DNA from: CAZBME01 sp964645835
Lineage (GTDB): Bacteria > Desulfobacterota > Syntrophia > Syntrophales > UBA8958
Reading direction: 5' to 3'
Length of the DNA stretch: 64,000 nucleotides
Assembly (NCBI GenBank): GCA_964645835.1
Contig: CAZYDG010000044.1
Span: 8,275-72,274 of the forward strand
Positions 25,911-34,256 of this stretch are shown here, piece by piece. Made by a program: the position numbers and the translations under genes. A model generated the notes under the pieces. That model did no database searches and was not told where the DNA came from. It saw nothing but the letters and a program-made list of their open reading frames with translations. How positions within the stretch are numbered: the first letter of the stretch is position 1; each line of letters starts with the position of its first letter.

Positions 25911-25934
25911 GGGTCAGGGTGGGGATAGGGTAAA
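25911..25934. repeat. Partial repeat family B copy, inverse orientation
   Basis: GGGTCAGGGTGGGGATAGGG is the inverse of the ACCCCATCCCCACCCTAACC segment at 25665. The palindromic CCCCTTGAAAGGGG part is missing. Confidence 0.6.
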
Positions 25935-25945
25935 ATGAAGTCGTG

Positions 25946-25980
25946 AAATAAAAAACCCCGGCATCTTGGGGATGCCGGGG
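25946..25980 (-). terminator. Rho-independent terminator of fliC
   Basis: Read on the minus strand, CCCCGGCAT and ATGCCGGGG form a perfect 9-bp stem around a 7-base loop, followed by TTTTTTATTT. It lies 35 bases past the fliC stop codon and separates fliC from the fliD operon. Confidence 0.92.
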
Positions 25981-26014
25981 CCAAACGGGGAAGCCTGTTG
26001 ACGCGTTAGTTAGT

Positions 26015-27148
26015 TTATCTGAAAAGGGACAGTAACTGTTGCGGTGCCTGGTTCGCCTGGGCCAGCATGGCGGTACCGGCCTGCATCAGGATCTGGTTCT
26101 TGGAAAGAGTCGTCATTTCCTTCGCCATGTCGGTGTCGCGGATGACCGATTCTGCCGCAGTCGTGTTCTCAATGGTCGTTGCCAGTGTGGCTGATGCATA
26201 TCCCAACCTGTTCTGGGAGGCACCGACGTCGCCGCGCCTCGTGTTCAGTGTGCTGATGGCAGAGTCAATTGTCGTCAGATAGGTCTGGGCATTGGCTGCT
26301 GTCAGCATCTGGTCAGCGGCGAGGTTAAGACCCGTAGATGCGGTCGTGATTTCACCGAGCGAAACAGTAATTCTGTCATTCTGTGTGTTCTTCGCACCCA
26401 CCTGGAAGTCGGCCGCGGTATTGTGGTTACTCGTAATCGAGGCACCCGTGTTCGCGTTCGTCGAGGTGAAGCCGGAGTTCAAGGTTAGTGTCAGGCCGAG
26501 AGTACCGAACTTGACATCCTGGGTTGTGCCCACTGTGGGTTCGCTCAGGCCGTAAATCGTTTCCGCGTACTGAACGCCACCCAGTGTGGCTGTGATGGTC
26601 AGGTTGACTTTGTTGCCGGCGGCGGAGACAGCGGCGACGTTGTAGTTGGTGTACGACTGCATACCGCTTGCGGCCTGGAATCCCTGAGCGGCGGTCCATG
26701 AAGAACCGGCGGAGAGACCGACGCCGAAAGACCCGTTAGACAGTTTCGTTCCCGAATATTCCGTGGACTGTGCGATACGATCGATTTCGTTGAGGATCTT
26801 GTTACCTTCTGCATTGATTTTGACCAAGTTGCTGCTGGCATTGGCCGATGCCGCCTGGGTTGCCAATTCCTTCAACCGGGTCAGCATGTTTCCAACCTGG
26901 TCCATAGCGCCTTCAGCGACCTGCAACATGGAGTTTGCTTCCGACACGTTCCGGCTTGCCACACCGTAGCTCGTGATGTCGGCGCGCATCTGCTGTGAAA
27001 CGGACAGACCGGCTGCATCATCTGCTGCTCTGTTGATCCGGAAACCGGATGAGAGTCTTTCCAGGGATTTTGACATGTTGCTGTCGGAAATGGTAAGGTT
27101 TCTGTGTGCATTAAGTGCCGCGATGTTGTTCTGAATTCTGAGTCCCAT
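26015..27148 (-). CDS. fliC: Flagellin FliC
   Basis: This is the filament subunit. The 377-residue product has the conserved N-terminal D0/D1 region (MGLRIQNNIAALNAHRNLTI, then SLERLSSGFRINRAADDAAG) and C-terminal region (SRVIRDTDMAKEM-like: ESVIRDTDMAKEMTTLSKNQ, ending QANQAPQQLLSLFR). The surface-exposed middle (about 160-280) is Ser/Thr/Asn-rich, giving possible O-glycosylation sites. It stands alone between its sigma-28 promoter and a strong terminator. The adjoining glycosyltransferases suggest that it is modified. Confidence 0.97.
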   Translation of the reverse strand: MGLRIQNNIAALNAHRNLTISDSNMSKSLERLSSGFRINRAADDAAGLSVSQQMRADITSYGVASRNVSEANSMLQVAEGAMDQVGNMLTRLKELATQAASANASSNLVKINAEGNKILNEIDRIAQSTEYSGTKLSNGSFGVGLSAGSSWTAAQGFQAASGMQSYTNYNVAAVSAAGNKVNLTITATLGGVQYAETIYGLSEPTVGTTQDVKFGTLGLTLTLNSGFTSTNANTGASITSNHNTAADFQVGAKNTQNDRITVSLGEITTASTGLNLAADQMLTAANAQTYLTTIDSAISTLNTRRGDVGASQNRLGYASATLATTIENTTAAESVIRDTDMAKEMTTLSKNQILMQAGTAMLAQANQAPQQLLSLFR

Positions 27149-27155
27149 TTTATTT

Positions 27156-27190
27156 TCCTCCGTGAATTTGTTTGTAGGCCTCCTTGGCCT
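27156..27190 (-). promoter_or_regulatory. Likely CsrA target sites in the fliC leader
   Basis: On the minus strand AGGCC-AAGGA-GGCCT (27190-27176) forms a 5-bp stem whose loop shows GGA, the classical CsrA site. Thirteen bases downstream is the Shine-Dalgarno ACGGAGGA (27163-27156), which also contains GGA. A hairpin-loop site plus a site over the ribosome-binding sequence is the layout used by CsrA on flagellin mRNA in Bacillus. Binding itself is inferred. Confidence 0.7.
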
Positions 27191-27233
27191 TGGTTAAGGG
27201 GTTAACTTTTTTTCTTTCCCGCGTTTGATATGA

Positions 27234-27260
27234 TTATCGACAGGGTTTGATAAAACTTTA
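27234..27260 (-). promoter_or_regulatory. Sigma-28 promoter of fliC
   Basis: On the minus strand TAAAGTTT, an 11-base spacer and GTCGATAA match the sigma-28 consensus at 15 of 16 positions. The expected transcript start near 27227 gives a leader of about 80 bases that holds the CsrA-type hairpin. The rest of the 400-base gap between fliC and the CheX-like gene shows nothing else that I can identify. Confidence 0.92.
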
Positions 27261-27556
27261 GGGAAATTTATTAAGGGATGAAAAAATAATTATATCTGGT
27301 GCAGGTATGAATGATGCATGCTTTGGAAGAAGGGATCGCGGTGTATGGATTCAAATATGTCAGTTTCCCTGCGTGTCTGCTTTGATTTGTACGCAAACTT
27401 GCTGTTTTTACAAATGTATTCTACGATGAAACCTCGGGTGGCGTAGGCTTGGATCGCCGGGGTGGGCTTCACCAGGAGGCATCAACTTTCCATTTTCAAT
27501 GAAGTAGACTATAAAAAGCGTCAAAAAACGGACTGAAGGTGAGGGAATATTTGACC

Positions 27557-28522
27557 ATGGATGTTAATTATATCAACCCTTTTCTCAATGGAACCCTGGA
27601 AGTGCTTCATAAAATGGCTTTTGTCGAAGCTGTAGCAGGAAGGCCGTATACAAAGGCCGATTCGACGGCCTGCGGCGATGTATCGGGGATCATCGGTATT
27701 ACGGGCGGCGCCGTCGGATCACTGGCCATCAGTTTTTCCGAGCAGAGCATTCTGAGCATTACGGGCAACATGCTGGGCGAGACTTATAAGGATATCTGCC
27801 GCGATGTCTTCGACACGGTCGGTGAGCTGACGAACATGATTTCCGGCGTTTCCAGAACGCATCTGGAGCGGGAAGGACTTATCGTCTACGCAGCCATTCC
27901 CACGGTAGTCTATGGTAAAAACCATGTTATCATGCATATTCTCAAGAGTCCCAGTATTGTCATTCCCTTCAGCACCAAATATGGCCAGTTTTTTGTAGAT
28001 GTCTGCATCAAGTTGGCCGATCCGGCAGAGTTGGTTGCCAATACTGCAACGGGTCCCATCAATATTATTTATAAGAGCGAAAGCAGGCTGCCGGGCCAGG
28101 GGATGCCCGCTCCGCAGCCGCCAAGACCTGCGGCTCAGCAATCGATGAGCCCCACACATCCGTCCGCTACGGATCAGCAACGAGATGTTCCAAGGCCTGC
28201 ACAATCTGCCGCCGCACCGCCTCCACCTACCCCCGGACCATCGAAGTCCCTGACACAGGAAGAAAAGATGGCCCGCGCTAGAGAAACTCTGGAAAAATTG
28301 TCGGCCCAGCGGGATGAGACGATGAAGCTATTGAAAGATAATCCCTTTATGGGATTGCAACAGCGGCAGAATTTGAAAAAAATGCTTCCCCTTTATGAAG
28401 AAAAGATCAAGCGATTAAAGCTCGACATCAAGGCGATTGAATCTCTTATGTCGATGACCGAAGATGATCTCGACAATCCAAAGATAGGCAAGCACTTTCA
28501 GAACTATCCCACGAAAAAATAA
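27557..28522 (+). CDS. CheX-type chemotaxis phosphatase with C-terminal extension
   Basis: CheX dephosphorylates CheY-P. Residues 1-150 match CheX: MDVNYINPFLNGTLEVLHKM, GDVSGIIGITGG, and the active-site helix VFDTVGELTNMISGVSR with E and N in the E-x2-N pattern. After this comes a Pro/Gln-rich linker (about 180-230) and a charged helical tail (240-321) not usual for CheX. The ATG at 27557 fits the family start better than GTG 27539. The tail may be a docking or dimerisation element. Confidence 0.85.
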   Translation: MDVNYINPFLNGTLEVLHKMAFVEAVAGRPYTKADSTACGDVSGIIGITGGAVGSLAISFSEQSILSITGNMLGETYKDICRDVFDTVGELTNMISGVSRTHLEREGLIVYAAIPTVVYGKNHVIMHILKSPSIVIPFSTKYGQFFVDVCIKLADPAELVANTATGPINIIYKSESRLPGQGMPAPQPPRPAAQQSMSPTHPSATDQQRDVPRPAQSAAAPPPPTPGPSKSLTQEEKMARARETLEKLSAQRDETMKLLKDNPFMGLQQRQNLKKMLPLYEEKIKRLKLDIKAIESLMSMTEDDLDNPKIGKHFQNYPTKK

Positions 28523-28540
28523 ACCATTTCATTATCCAGT

Positions 28541-28560
28541 CCCCCTTTGAAAAAAGGGGG
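28541..28560. terminator. Hairpin between convergent genes
   Basis: CCCCCTTTGAAAAAAGGGGG forms a perfect 8-bp stem with a GAAA loop between the ends of the CheX-like gene and the convergent glycosyltransferase gene. No T-run follows on either strand, so terminator function is only likely. The core resembles repeat family B. Confidence 0.5.
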
Positions 28561-28589
28561 ATCATGTTGATTTTCCTGAGGTATCCTTA

Positions 28590-31430
28590 TTATTCACCCA
28601 TAGATTCGGCCTGCAGGACACGAGCCCGTTGCATGAAGATTTCCGCATCGTCCATGTTTCCCAGGTCTGTGCTGATCTCACTGAGATGGTACCATGGTTT
28701 CGGGTCTTCAGGTGAGAGATTGATCATCTTCATAAAGCTATCGGTGGCTTTGGGGTAATTCTTCTGCAATTTGTAGGCGATACCGATATTGAGCAAGGCC
28801 TGGATATTGGCGGAATTCCTTTCCAGGATGCTTTCCAGTATCTCAACGGCATCTTCAATCTTTCCGTCTTCGAATAAAAGCACTGCCAAACGATTCAAGA
28901 CCATCTCATCCTTGTTTCCCCCTTGCTGAAGCCTGATCAGCCAGTAGTATTCCTGGTCTCTGTTTTTTGTCAGAGACCCCAGCTTAGCCAGGGAGTACCA
29001 TAGATTATCTTCTTCAGGGGCCAACTGAAGAGCCTTATCGAGCATTTCCCGGGCAACGCCGTAGTCATGCGTTTTATCCATATGATAAGCTGCGGTCTGC
29101 CACCATGCTTGCCAGGGCTTATCGGCCAAGTGCTGGGCCTTATCATAATAGGTCATCATTTGGACTTTATCGCCCAAATGATACGACGCATGACCGATAG
29201 TAAGGTTAATTGCCGAGCCCTCGCCCATGGTTGTGTTGACGAGAATACCGGCTTTATCCGAATTAGACTCGTAGAAGGCAAGACGTTCCAGGAATTTCTC
29301 GCCGTATTCCCGGGCGTTTTCCCATTGGCCCTGTTCAAGGGCAACCAGGGCGAGGACATAATAGGAATCCATATAGCCGTCGAATTTTTCAAGCGTTCTC
29401 AGGGCCTGGGCCTTGGCCTGGTTCCATTCACTCAGATAATAATGAGACATGGCGGCGTTTTGATGGGACCAAAGGTAGAGCGGATAGTCGTCTTTCATCA
29501 TTTCGGCAAGCTCGATGGCCTTTTCTGATTCCGTGATGCAATCCCTGAATAACCCCTGCGCCAGGTAGGAAGTACCGAGGTAGTGGTGCGGCATGGGATT
29601 ATCCGGGTTCTCGGCAATCTGCTGCTTGAGGAGTGCTGTAGTCCGGAGGTGCTTTTCATTAGCTTTCTTTTCGTCTACATCGTAGCCGTAATGCATGATT
29701 TCGATCTTGGATGGTTTGGTAGATGTATGGCCGACGACCCGGTTGTGGACTATGCTTTCATAGTGGATAATACCGTTGTTGCGAAAGAGCCGCTCCGAGT
29801 TATGGCGTGCCGTCTTCTTACCGCCGGAATATGTCGAGACAGTGGTCACATAGAAGGCATCCGTCTGGCCTGCGGATACAACGGCTTCCCGAATCATGGG
29901 GCCGCATCCTTCGATCAGTTCCTCATCGCCGTCTATAATAAAGATCCAGTCACCTGTCGCATGGGTAATCGATTGATTGCGGGCCTTGCTGAAATCCCCT
30001 TCCCAGGAGTGGAAAAAGACCTTGTCCGTAAAGCGTTTGGCGATATTGACGCTGTCGTCGTCAGAACCAGTATCGACGATAACGATCTCATCAACCCAGT
30101 CCTTTATGCTCTCTAGGCATTTTTCGAGAAAGACCTCCTCGTTTTTAACGATCATGGTACAACTGATAGTCGGAGCTTTAGCCGAAAGCTTTTCGATATG
30201 CTGTCTTACCGTCTCATCTCCCCGTCGGAATGAATCCGCCAGGCGAAGATATTTCAAAGCAGGTTGAACGGCGCCTGCGTTGGCAAAATATATCCCCGCC
30301 GCCCTTGCAACCGTAAAAGGATCGGATGCAATTTTCATGGCGGTTGTAAACGAATCGGCAAATCCCGGCTCGCCGATTTCATAACGGGCAATTCCCAACA
30401 GGACATGGATGTTCCATGCTTCATTCAAGGAGCAGCTGACTAAAGTGTCAAAGTGGGCCGGATTCGTGGAAAGCAGATCCATTAACTTCAGGTATCGATT
30501 CCCATGGATGATGAGATCTTGCCAGCGTTTCTGATCGAAATAGATGACGATCATGATGAAATGGGAATTGATATGATCGGGATAGATGTCGAGAGCCTGT
30601 CGGGCCATCTCAAGCGCCCGGTCCGGGTCACCAAGGCGGTAATAGGCGGTGCAGATATTGTATCTTGTCCATAGGAACATCAGGCCGCGGTCGTTCAATC
30701 TTTCTGCCAGGCGAATGGCCTGAAGGCCGTAATCGATGGTTTCCCTGTACATGTTCCGGCTCAGGTAAGAGCAGCTCAAATAGTGATGGGTGGCGGGATT
30801 TTGGGGATTATCCTCCAGATCTTTGAGCAGAAGGGGGACGGTCCGGGCAAATTTCTTTTCGGCATCGCCCTGTCCGGGGTCGTAGCCGTAATGGATGAAA
30901 CGGATGGGATAAACCTTCGCCGATTTAATGCCGACGATCCGGTTGTGGACGCGGCCTTCGTAGTGGATAACACCGTTGTTGCGAAATATTCGCTCAACAT
31001 TGAAAACCCCGCTGCTTTTTTCTTTTCGGGAAGTGTTGACGATCTGGATCAGGATGCCGTCAATTGTTTCATCGGATACGGCGCGGAGGACATGTGGAAT
31101 GTCATCTCTGACCAGTTCTTCATCTGCGTCAATCTGGAAAATCCAGTCTCCCGTGGCATATTTGAGGTAGTGATTACGGGCTTCGCTGAAGCTGTCATTC
31201 CAGGGGTGTATCCAAATCTTGTCTGTGTATTTTTTAGCGATTTCCAATGTCCTGTCCGTCGATCCCGTATCGATAAAGATGATCTCGTCGGCAATTGCCT
31301 TGATGGAGCGAAGACACTGATCGAGAAATTTTTCTTCATTCCTGGCAATGAGGCACACGGAAATGGTCGGATGATTCGCGGGACGCTGAGCAGCGGAGAC
31401 AGGTTTTTTCTTATGAGACTTTTTTTTCAT
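28590..31430 (-). CDS. Double GT2 glycosyltransferase with TPR repeats
   Basis: The 946-residue protein is a tandem of two family-2 glycosyltransferase domains, each followed by TPR-like helices. The first GT2 (about 21-200) has TISVCLIARNEEKFLDQCLR and DADEE; the second (about 420-595) has TISCTMIVKNEEVFLEKCLE and DGDEE. Both keep the acidic metal-binding motif, so both may be active. There is no membrane segment. The ATG at 31430 has AAAGGA upstream; an earlier TTG reading is rejected. Location next to flagellin suggests filament glycosylation. Confidence 0.88.
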   Translation of the reverse strand: MKKKSHKKKPVSAAQRPANHPTISVCLIARNEEKFLDQCLRSIKAIADEIIFIDTGSTDRTLEIAKKYTDKIWIHPWNDSFSEARNHYLKYATGDWIFQIDADEELVRDDIPHVLRAVSDETIDGILIQIVNTSRKEKSSGVFNVERIFRNNGVIHYEGRVHNRIVGIKSAKVYPIRFIHYGYDPGQGDAEKKFARTVPLLLKDLEDNPQNPATHHYLSCSYLSRNMYRETIDYGLQAIRLAERLNDRGLMFLWTRYNICTAYYRLGDPDRALEMARQALDIYPDHINSHFIMIVIYFDQKRWQDLIIHGNRYLKLMDLLSTNPAHFDTLVSCSLNEAWNIHVLLGIARYEIGEPGFADSFTTAMKIASDPFTVARAAGIYFANAGAVQPALKYLRLADSFRRGDETVRQHIEKLSAKAPTISCTMIVKNEEVFLEKCLESIKDWVDEIVIVDTGSDDDSVNIAKRFTDKVFFHSWEGDFSKARNQSITHATGDWIFIIDGDEELIEGCGPMIREAVVSAGQTDAFYVTTVSTYSGGKKTARHNSERLFRNNGIIHYESIVHNRVVGHTSTKPSKIEIMHYGYDVDEKKANEKHLRTTALLKQQIAENPDNPMPHHYLGTSYLAQGLFRDCITESEKAIELAEMMKDDYPLYLWSHQNAAMSHYYLSEWNQAKAQALRTLEKFDGYMDSYYVLALVALEQGQWENAREYGEKFLERLAFYESNSDKAGILVNTTMGEGSAINLTIGHASYHLGDKVQMMTYYDKAQHLADKPWQAWWQTAAYHMDKTHDYGVAREMLDKALQLAPEEDNLWYSLAKLGSLTKNRDQEYYWLIRLQQGGNKDEMVLNRLAVLLFEDGKIEDAVEILESILERNSANIQALLNIGIAYKLQKNYPKATDSFMKMINLSPEDPKPWYHLSEISTDLGNMDDAEIFMQRARVLQAESMGE

Positions 31431-31448
31431 CAATGGTCCTTTAAACAA

Positions 31449-31661
31449 TTATTGATAGCTTTCCAATAAAGATAAGCTCTTGTCAACGGTCTTTTTTTGA
31501 ACCGTAATCCACCGCCAGGCTTCAGCCAAATTAATGGATGGCAGAGGGGTCTTGGCCTTCCGGTTCAGAGATTCCACATTATGGTACAGTCTCTTGTTCA
31601 GACGCGTATCAAGTCTTTGGGTTTTTGTGGTGGCTTCTTGTAAATGGGGAGTAATGTGCAT
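31449..31661 (-). CDS. Possible small hypothetical protein between glycosyltransferases
   Basis: A 70-codon frame begins with ATG 14 bases after the stop of the O-GlcNAc-transferase-like gene, with GGAAG upstream, and ends just before the ribosome-binding site of the next gene. The product is basic with no cysteine and no membrane segment (MHITPHLQEATTKTQRLDTR, ending VDKSLSLLESYQ). It fills an otherwise empty gap exactly, which favours a real gene. I do not recognise the protein. Confidence 0.5.
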   Translation of the reverse strand: MHITPHLQEATTKTQRLDTRLNKRLYHNVESLNRKAKTPLPSINLAEAWRWITVQKKTVDKSLSLLESYQ

Positions 31662-31674
31662 GTGCTTCCGGGAT

Positions 31675-34119
31675 TCAGAACTCAAATTTCCTTCCGCGCT
31701 CAGCCAGAGCGTCGATGACACTTTGTTCGAAAGACCGCACCACATTTACATCTTGATCCGCTTGAAGAGCAGCGGTTTTGAGAGCCTGACGGCGGGCATC
31801 GCGGCGCTTTGGATCGCGGCACTCTTCCGCCAATCGTTTTGCAATACTCACGTAATGTTCCATGGAGGTTGCGATGGTATCGGTTGCGCCAATCTTTCGC
31901 AATAATCCGGCTGCCATGCGCTGGCGCATATACTTGCCTTCCCTGGTCACTACCGGCAGTCCGCGATGAATTGCCTGCCAAGCTGTTGTGTAGCCGGAAA
32001 ACGATGGGCAATCAAGATAAACATCACACAGGTCGAGTAGACCGTAAAACTTTTCTCTTGGCAGCCAGGGGATAAACAGCAAATGTTTCTGCGGGTCAAG
32101 ACCGCGGGCGGAGAATGCCCGTCCAAGCCGGTCAATGACCTGATTTGTTGCCCATGGAAACTTGGAATCTCGTAGCACAATGAAAGTGCTTTCACCTATG
32201 GTGGCAGCGATGTCGGCGTAGAGACCATCATCGCCCGGGTCGAACTTGACGGACACCTGGGGAATCACAAACCGTGCGCCGCTCCGCAATGCCAGCTCAG
32301 CTTCCAGTTCAGGCAATGCTTCAGAAACGACGTCAATAGGCGTCGTGCAACACCCCGTTCCGGGCAGCCGTACAAGCCGCTCGCGATAGTGAGCATCGGC
32401 ATCCGGTGGTTCAAGCATGTCGCCGGAGAAATAAAGATCGATGGTCGGCAATCCGGTTGTAATTGGGTGCCCCCAGCTTGCAATTTGAAGAGGCGCAAGT
32501 CGGCGGGAAGCCAGGCGCAGGGTCAGGCAATCCATTCCGATTTCCGGGTAAAAAATCACATCCGGTTGATCTGCCGCTATCGCATCCAGCCAACCTTGAT
32601 AACTCTCAATGGTGTTGAGGTCTCGCCAACCATCGGCAAGAGACCTGGCAAATGCTGTCTCTCCATCTTCGTCATGGCAAACTTTATAGAGGAAGATTTC
32701 AAATTTTGAACGATCAAGATGGACCAGCAATCCCCGGATGATGATGTCCCAGACTGAATGGCGGCGCAAATGATGCGATACGACTATGATCCGTGGTTTC
32801 TTCCTTTCCGGGCAGGGCAAACTTTGGATTTGTGCCGGGATATCAGCAGCCAGGTTTCCATAGCGCGATAAAGAAGCGACATGGTTGCCGTCCCGATAGG
32901 CAAGGTAAAACGGTTGCTGAGAGCCGACCGCTTTGGAAAAAAGTACGCGATGTCCGGGTGTGGCATTTACCCAGTCGAATAAGTTTTGCAGGGCACGGTC
33001 AAATTCGTGGGGCGCAGCCAGCGAAGCTTCTATGGTTTGCGGGGCAATCGGCAGCGCCATCATCGCCATGGCCAAACGAACTGTGGCATCATCCGGGTTG
33101 ATCGCAATCGCCCGTCTATAATTGGCTTCAGCGTCAGTGAGCCGGCCCTGCTCCTTGAGAAGGTTACCCAGGTTGCAGTAAGCGTCATAGTAATCCGGTT
33201 TGATTTTGATTGCCCGTTTGTAACAGGCTTCGGCGTCAGTCATCCGGTTTTGTTCCTTGAGAAGGTTTCCCAGGTTGTTGTTTGCTTCGGCGTAATCGGG
33301 TTTGATGTCCAGCGCCCTTCGATAGTTGGCTTCGGCATCCTGAAACCGGCCGTATCCCATGAGAATGCTCGCCAGGTTGTTATGCGCTTCTGCATAATCC
33401 GGTTTTATGGCAATGGCCTTTTTGAAACTGGCTTCGGCTTCCGAGATCCGGCCTTGCGCCTGAAGAGATCCACCCAGGTAATAATATGCCTCTGCAAAAT
33501 CGGGCATGATAGCTATTGCCTGTCGATAGGCGGCTTCGGCGTCCATGGACCGGTTTTGTGCCTGGAGGGTGTTGCCCAGGCTTTTATAGGTGTCTGCGCA
33601 ATCCGGTGTGATGGCAATTGACTGTCGGTAAGCAACTTCGGCGTCCCGGAATCGTCCTTGCGCCTGGAGAGTATTGCCCAGATTGTTATAGGCATCTGCA
33701 TAATCGGCTTTGAGGTCAATTGCCTTTTGATAGGCGGCTTCCGCATCCGAGAGCCGGCCTTGTGCCTTAAGAGCAGCACCCAGATTGTTATATGCTTGCG
33801 CATAATCCGGCTTCATGGCAATGGCTTGTCGATATGATACTTCGGCATCCGCGAAACGGCCAAGCTCCTGGCAGGTGACGCCCAGATTGCTGAGGTTTTC
33901 TGCGTCACCCGGCAGCAATTCAGCAGCTTTTTGCATGGCAGCCAGGGCTTCCGTGTTTCGCTCCAGCAACTTATACATAACTCCCAGAATCTTCCAAACC
34001 ATTCCGCTTTCAGGAAAGTGTACAGTCAACGCTTTTGCGAGGGTTTCTCCTTCAGTGTAGCGACCCTGGTTGAATAAGGCGACAAGTATATTGATGTCGT
34101 CCGTTGAAGGGTTTTCCAT
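31675..34119 (-). CDS. TPR O-GlcNAc-transferase-like glycosyltransferase (SPINDLY family)
   Basis: The 814-residue protein has about eleven TPR units in the first 380 residues (repeated pattern such as YADAYNNLGNTLQAQGRFRD) and a C-terminal catalytic region like O-linked GlcNAc transferases (GT41), with ASWGHPITTGLPTIDLYFSG and YLDCPSFSGYTTAWQAIHRG. Such enzymes modify Ser/Thr of flagellin in several bacteria. The start at 34119 is preferred because AAAGG precedes it at a workable distance, whereas it abuts the earlier ATG at 34128. Cytoplasmic. Confidence 0.88.
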   Translation of the reverse strand: MENPSTDDINILVALFNQGRYTEGETLAKALTVHFPESGMVWKILGVMYKLLERNTEALAAMQKAAELLPGDAENLSNLGVTCQELGRFADAEVSYRQAIAMKPDYAQAYNNLGAALKAQGRLSDAEAAYQKAIDLKADYADAYNNLGNTLQAQGRFRDAEVAYRQSIAITPDCADTYKSLGNTLQAQNRSMDAEAAYRQAIAIMPDFAEAYYYLGGSLQAQGRISEAEASFKKAIAIKPDYAEAHNNLASILMGYGRFQDAEANYRRALDIKPDYAEANNNLGNLLKEQNRMTDAEACYKRAIKIKPDYYDAYCNLGNLLKEQGRLTDAEANYRRAIAINPDDATVRLAMAMMALPIAPQTIEASLAAPHEFDRALQNLFDWVNATPGHRVLFSKAVGSQQPFYLAYRDGNHVASLSRYGNLAADIPAQIQSLPCPERKKPRIIVVSHHLRRHSVWDIIIRGLLVHLDRSKFEIFLYKVCHDEDGETAFARSLADGWRDLNTIESYQGWLDAIAADQPDVIFYPEIGMDCLTLRLASRRLAPLQIASWGHPITTGLPTIDLYFSGDMLEPPDADAHYRERLVRLPGTGCCTTPIDVVSEALPELEAELALRSGARFVIPQVSVKFDPGDDGLYADIAATIGESTFIVLRDSKFPWATNQVIDRLGRAFSARGLDPQKHLLFIPWLPREKFYGLLDLCDVYLDCPSFSGYTTAWQAIHRGLPVVTREGKYMRQRMAAGLLRKIGATDTIATSMEHYVSIAKRLAEECRDPKRRDARRQALKTAALQADQDVNVVRSFEQSVIDALAERGRKFEF

Positions 34120-34156
34120 GATATTCATACCTTTTCATGTTGCGGCGTGATTGCGT

Positions 34157-34186
34157 ATTGTTACGGCAACCAACACCATATGTCAA
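34157..34186 (-). promoter_or_regulatory. Candidate sigma-70 promoter of the O-GlcNAc-transferase-like gene
   Basis: On the minus strand TTGACA is followed after 18 bases by AACAAT. The -35 is perfect and the -10 is weak. The site lies in the short divergent gap between this gene and the radical SAM gene at 34257. Confidence 0.35.
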
Positions 34187-34256
34187 AGAAAAGAATTGCT
34201 GATGAGCTTTCAAGAAAGAAGATGCTTACGAGTGAAAAGAAGGAAGCCTGGCATAT

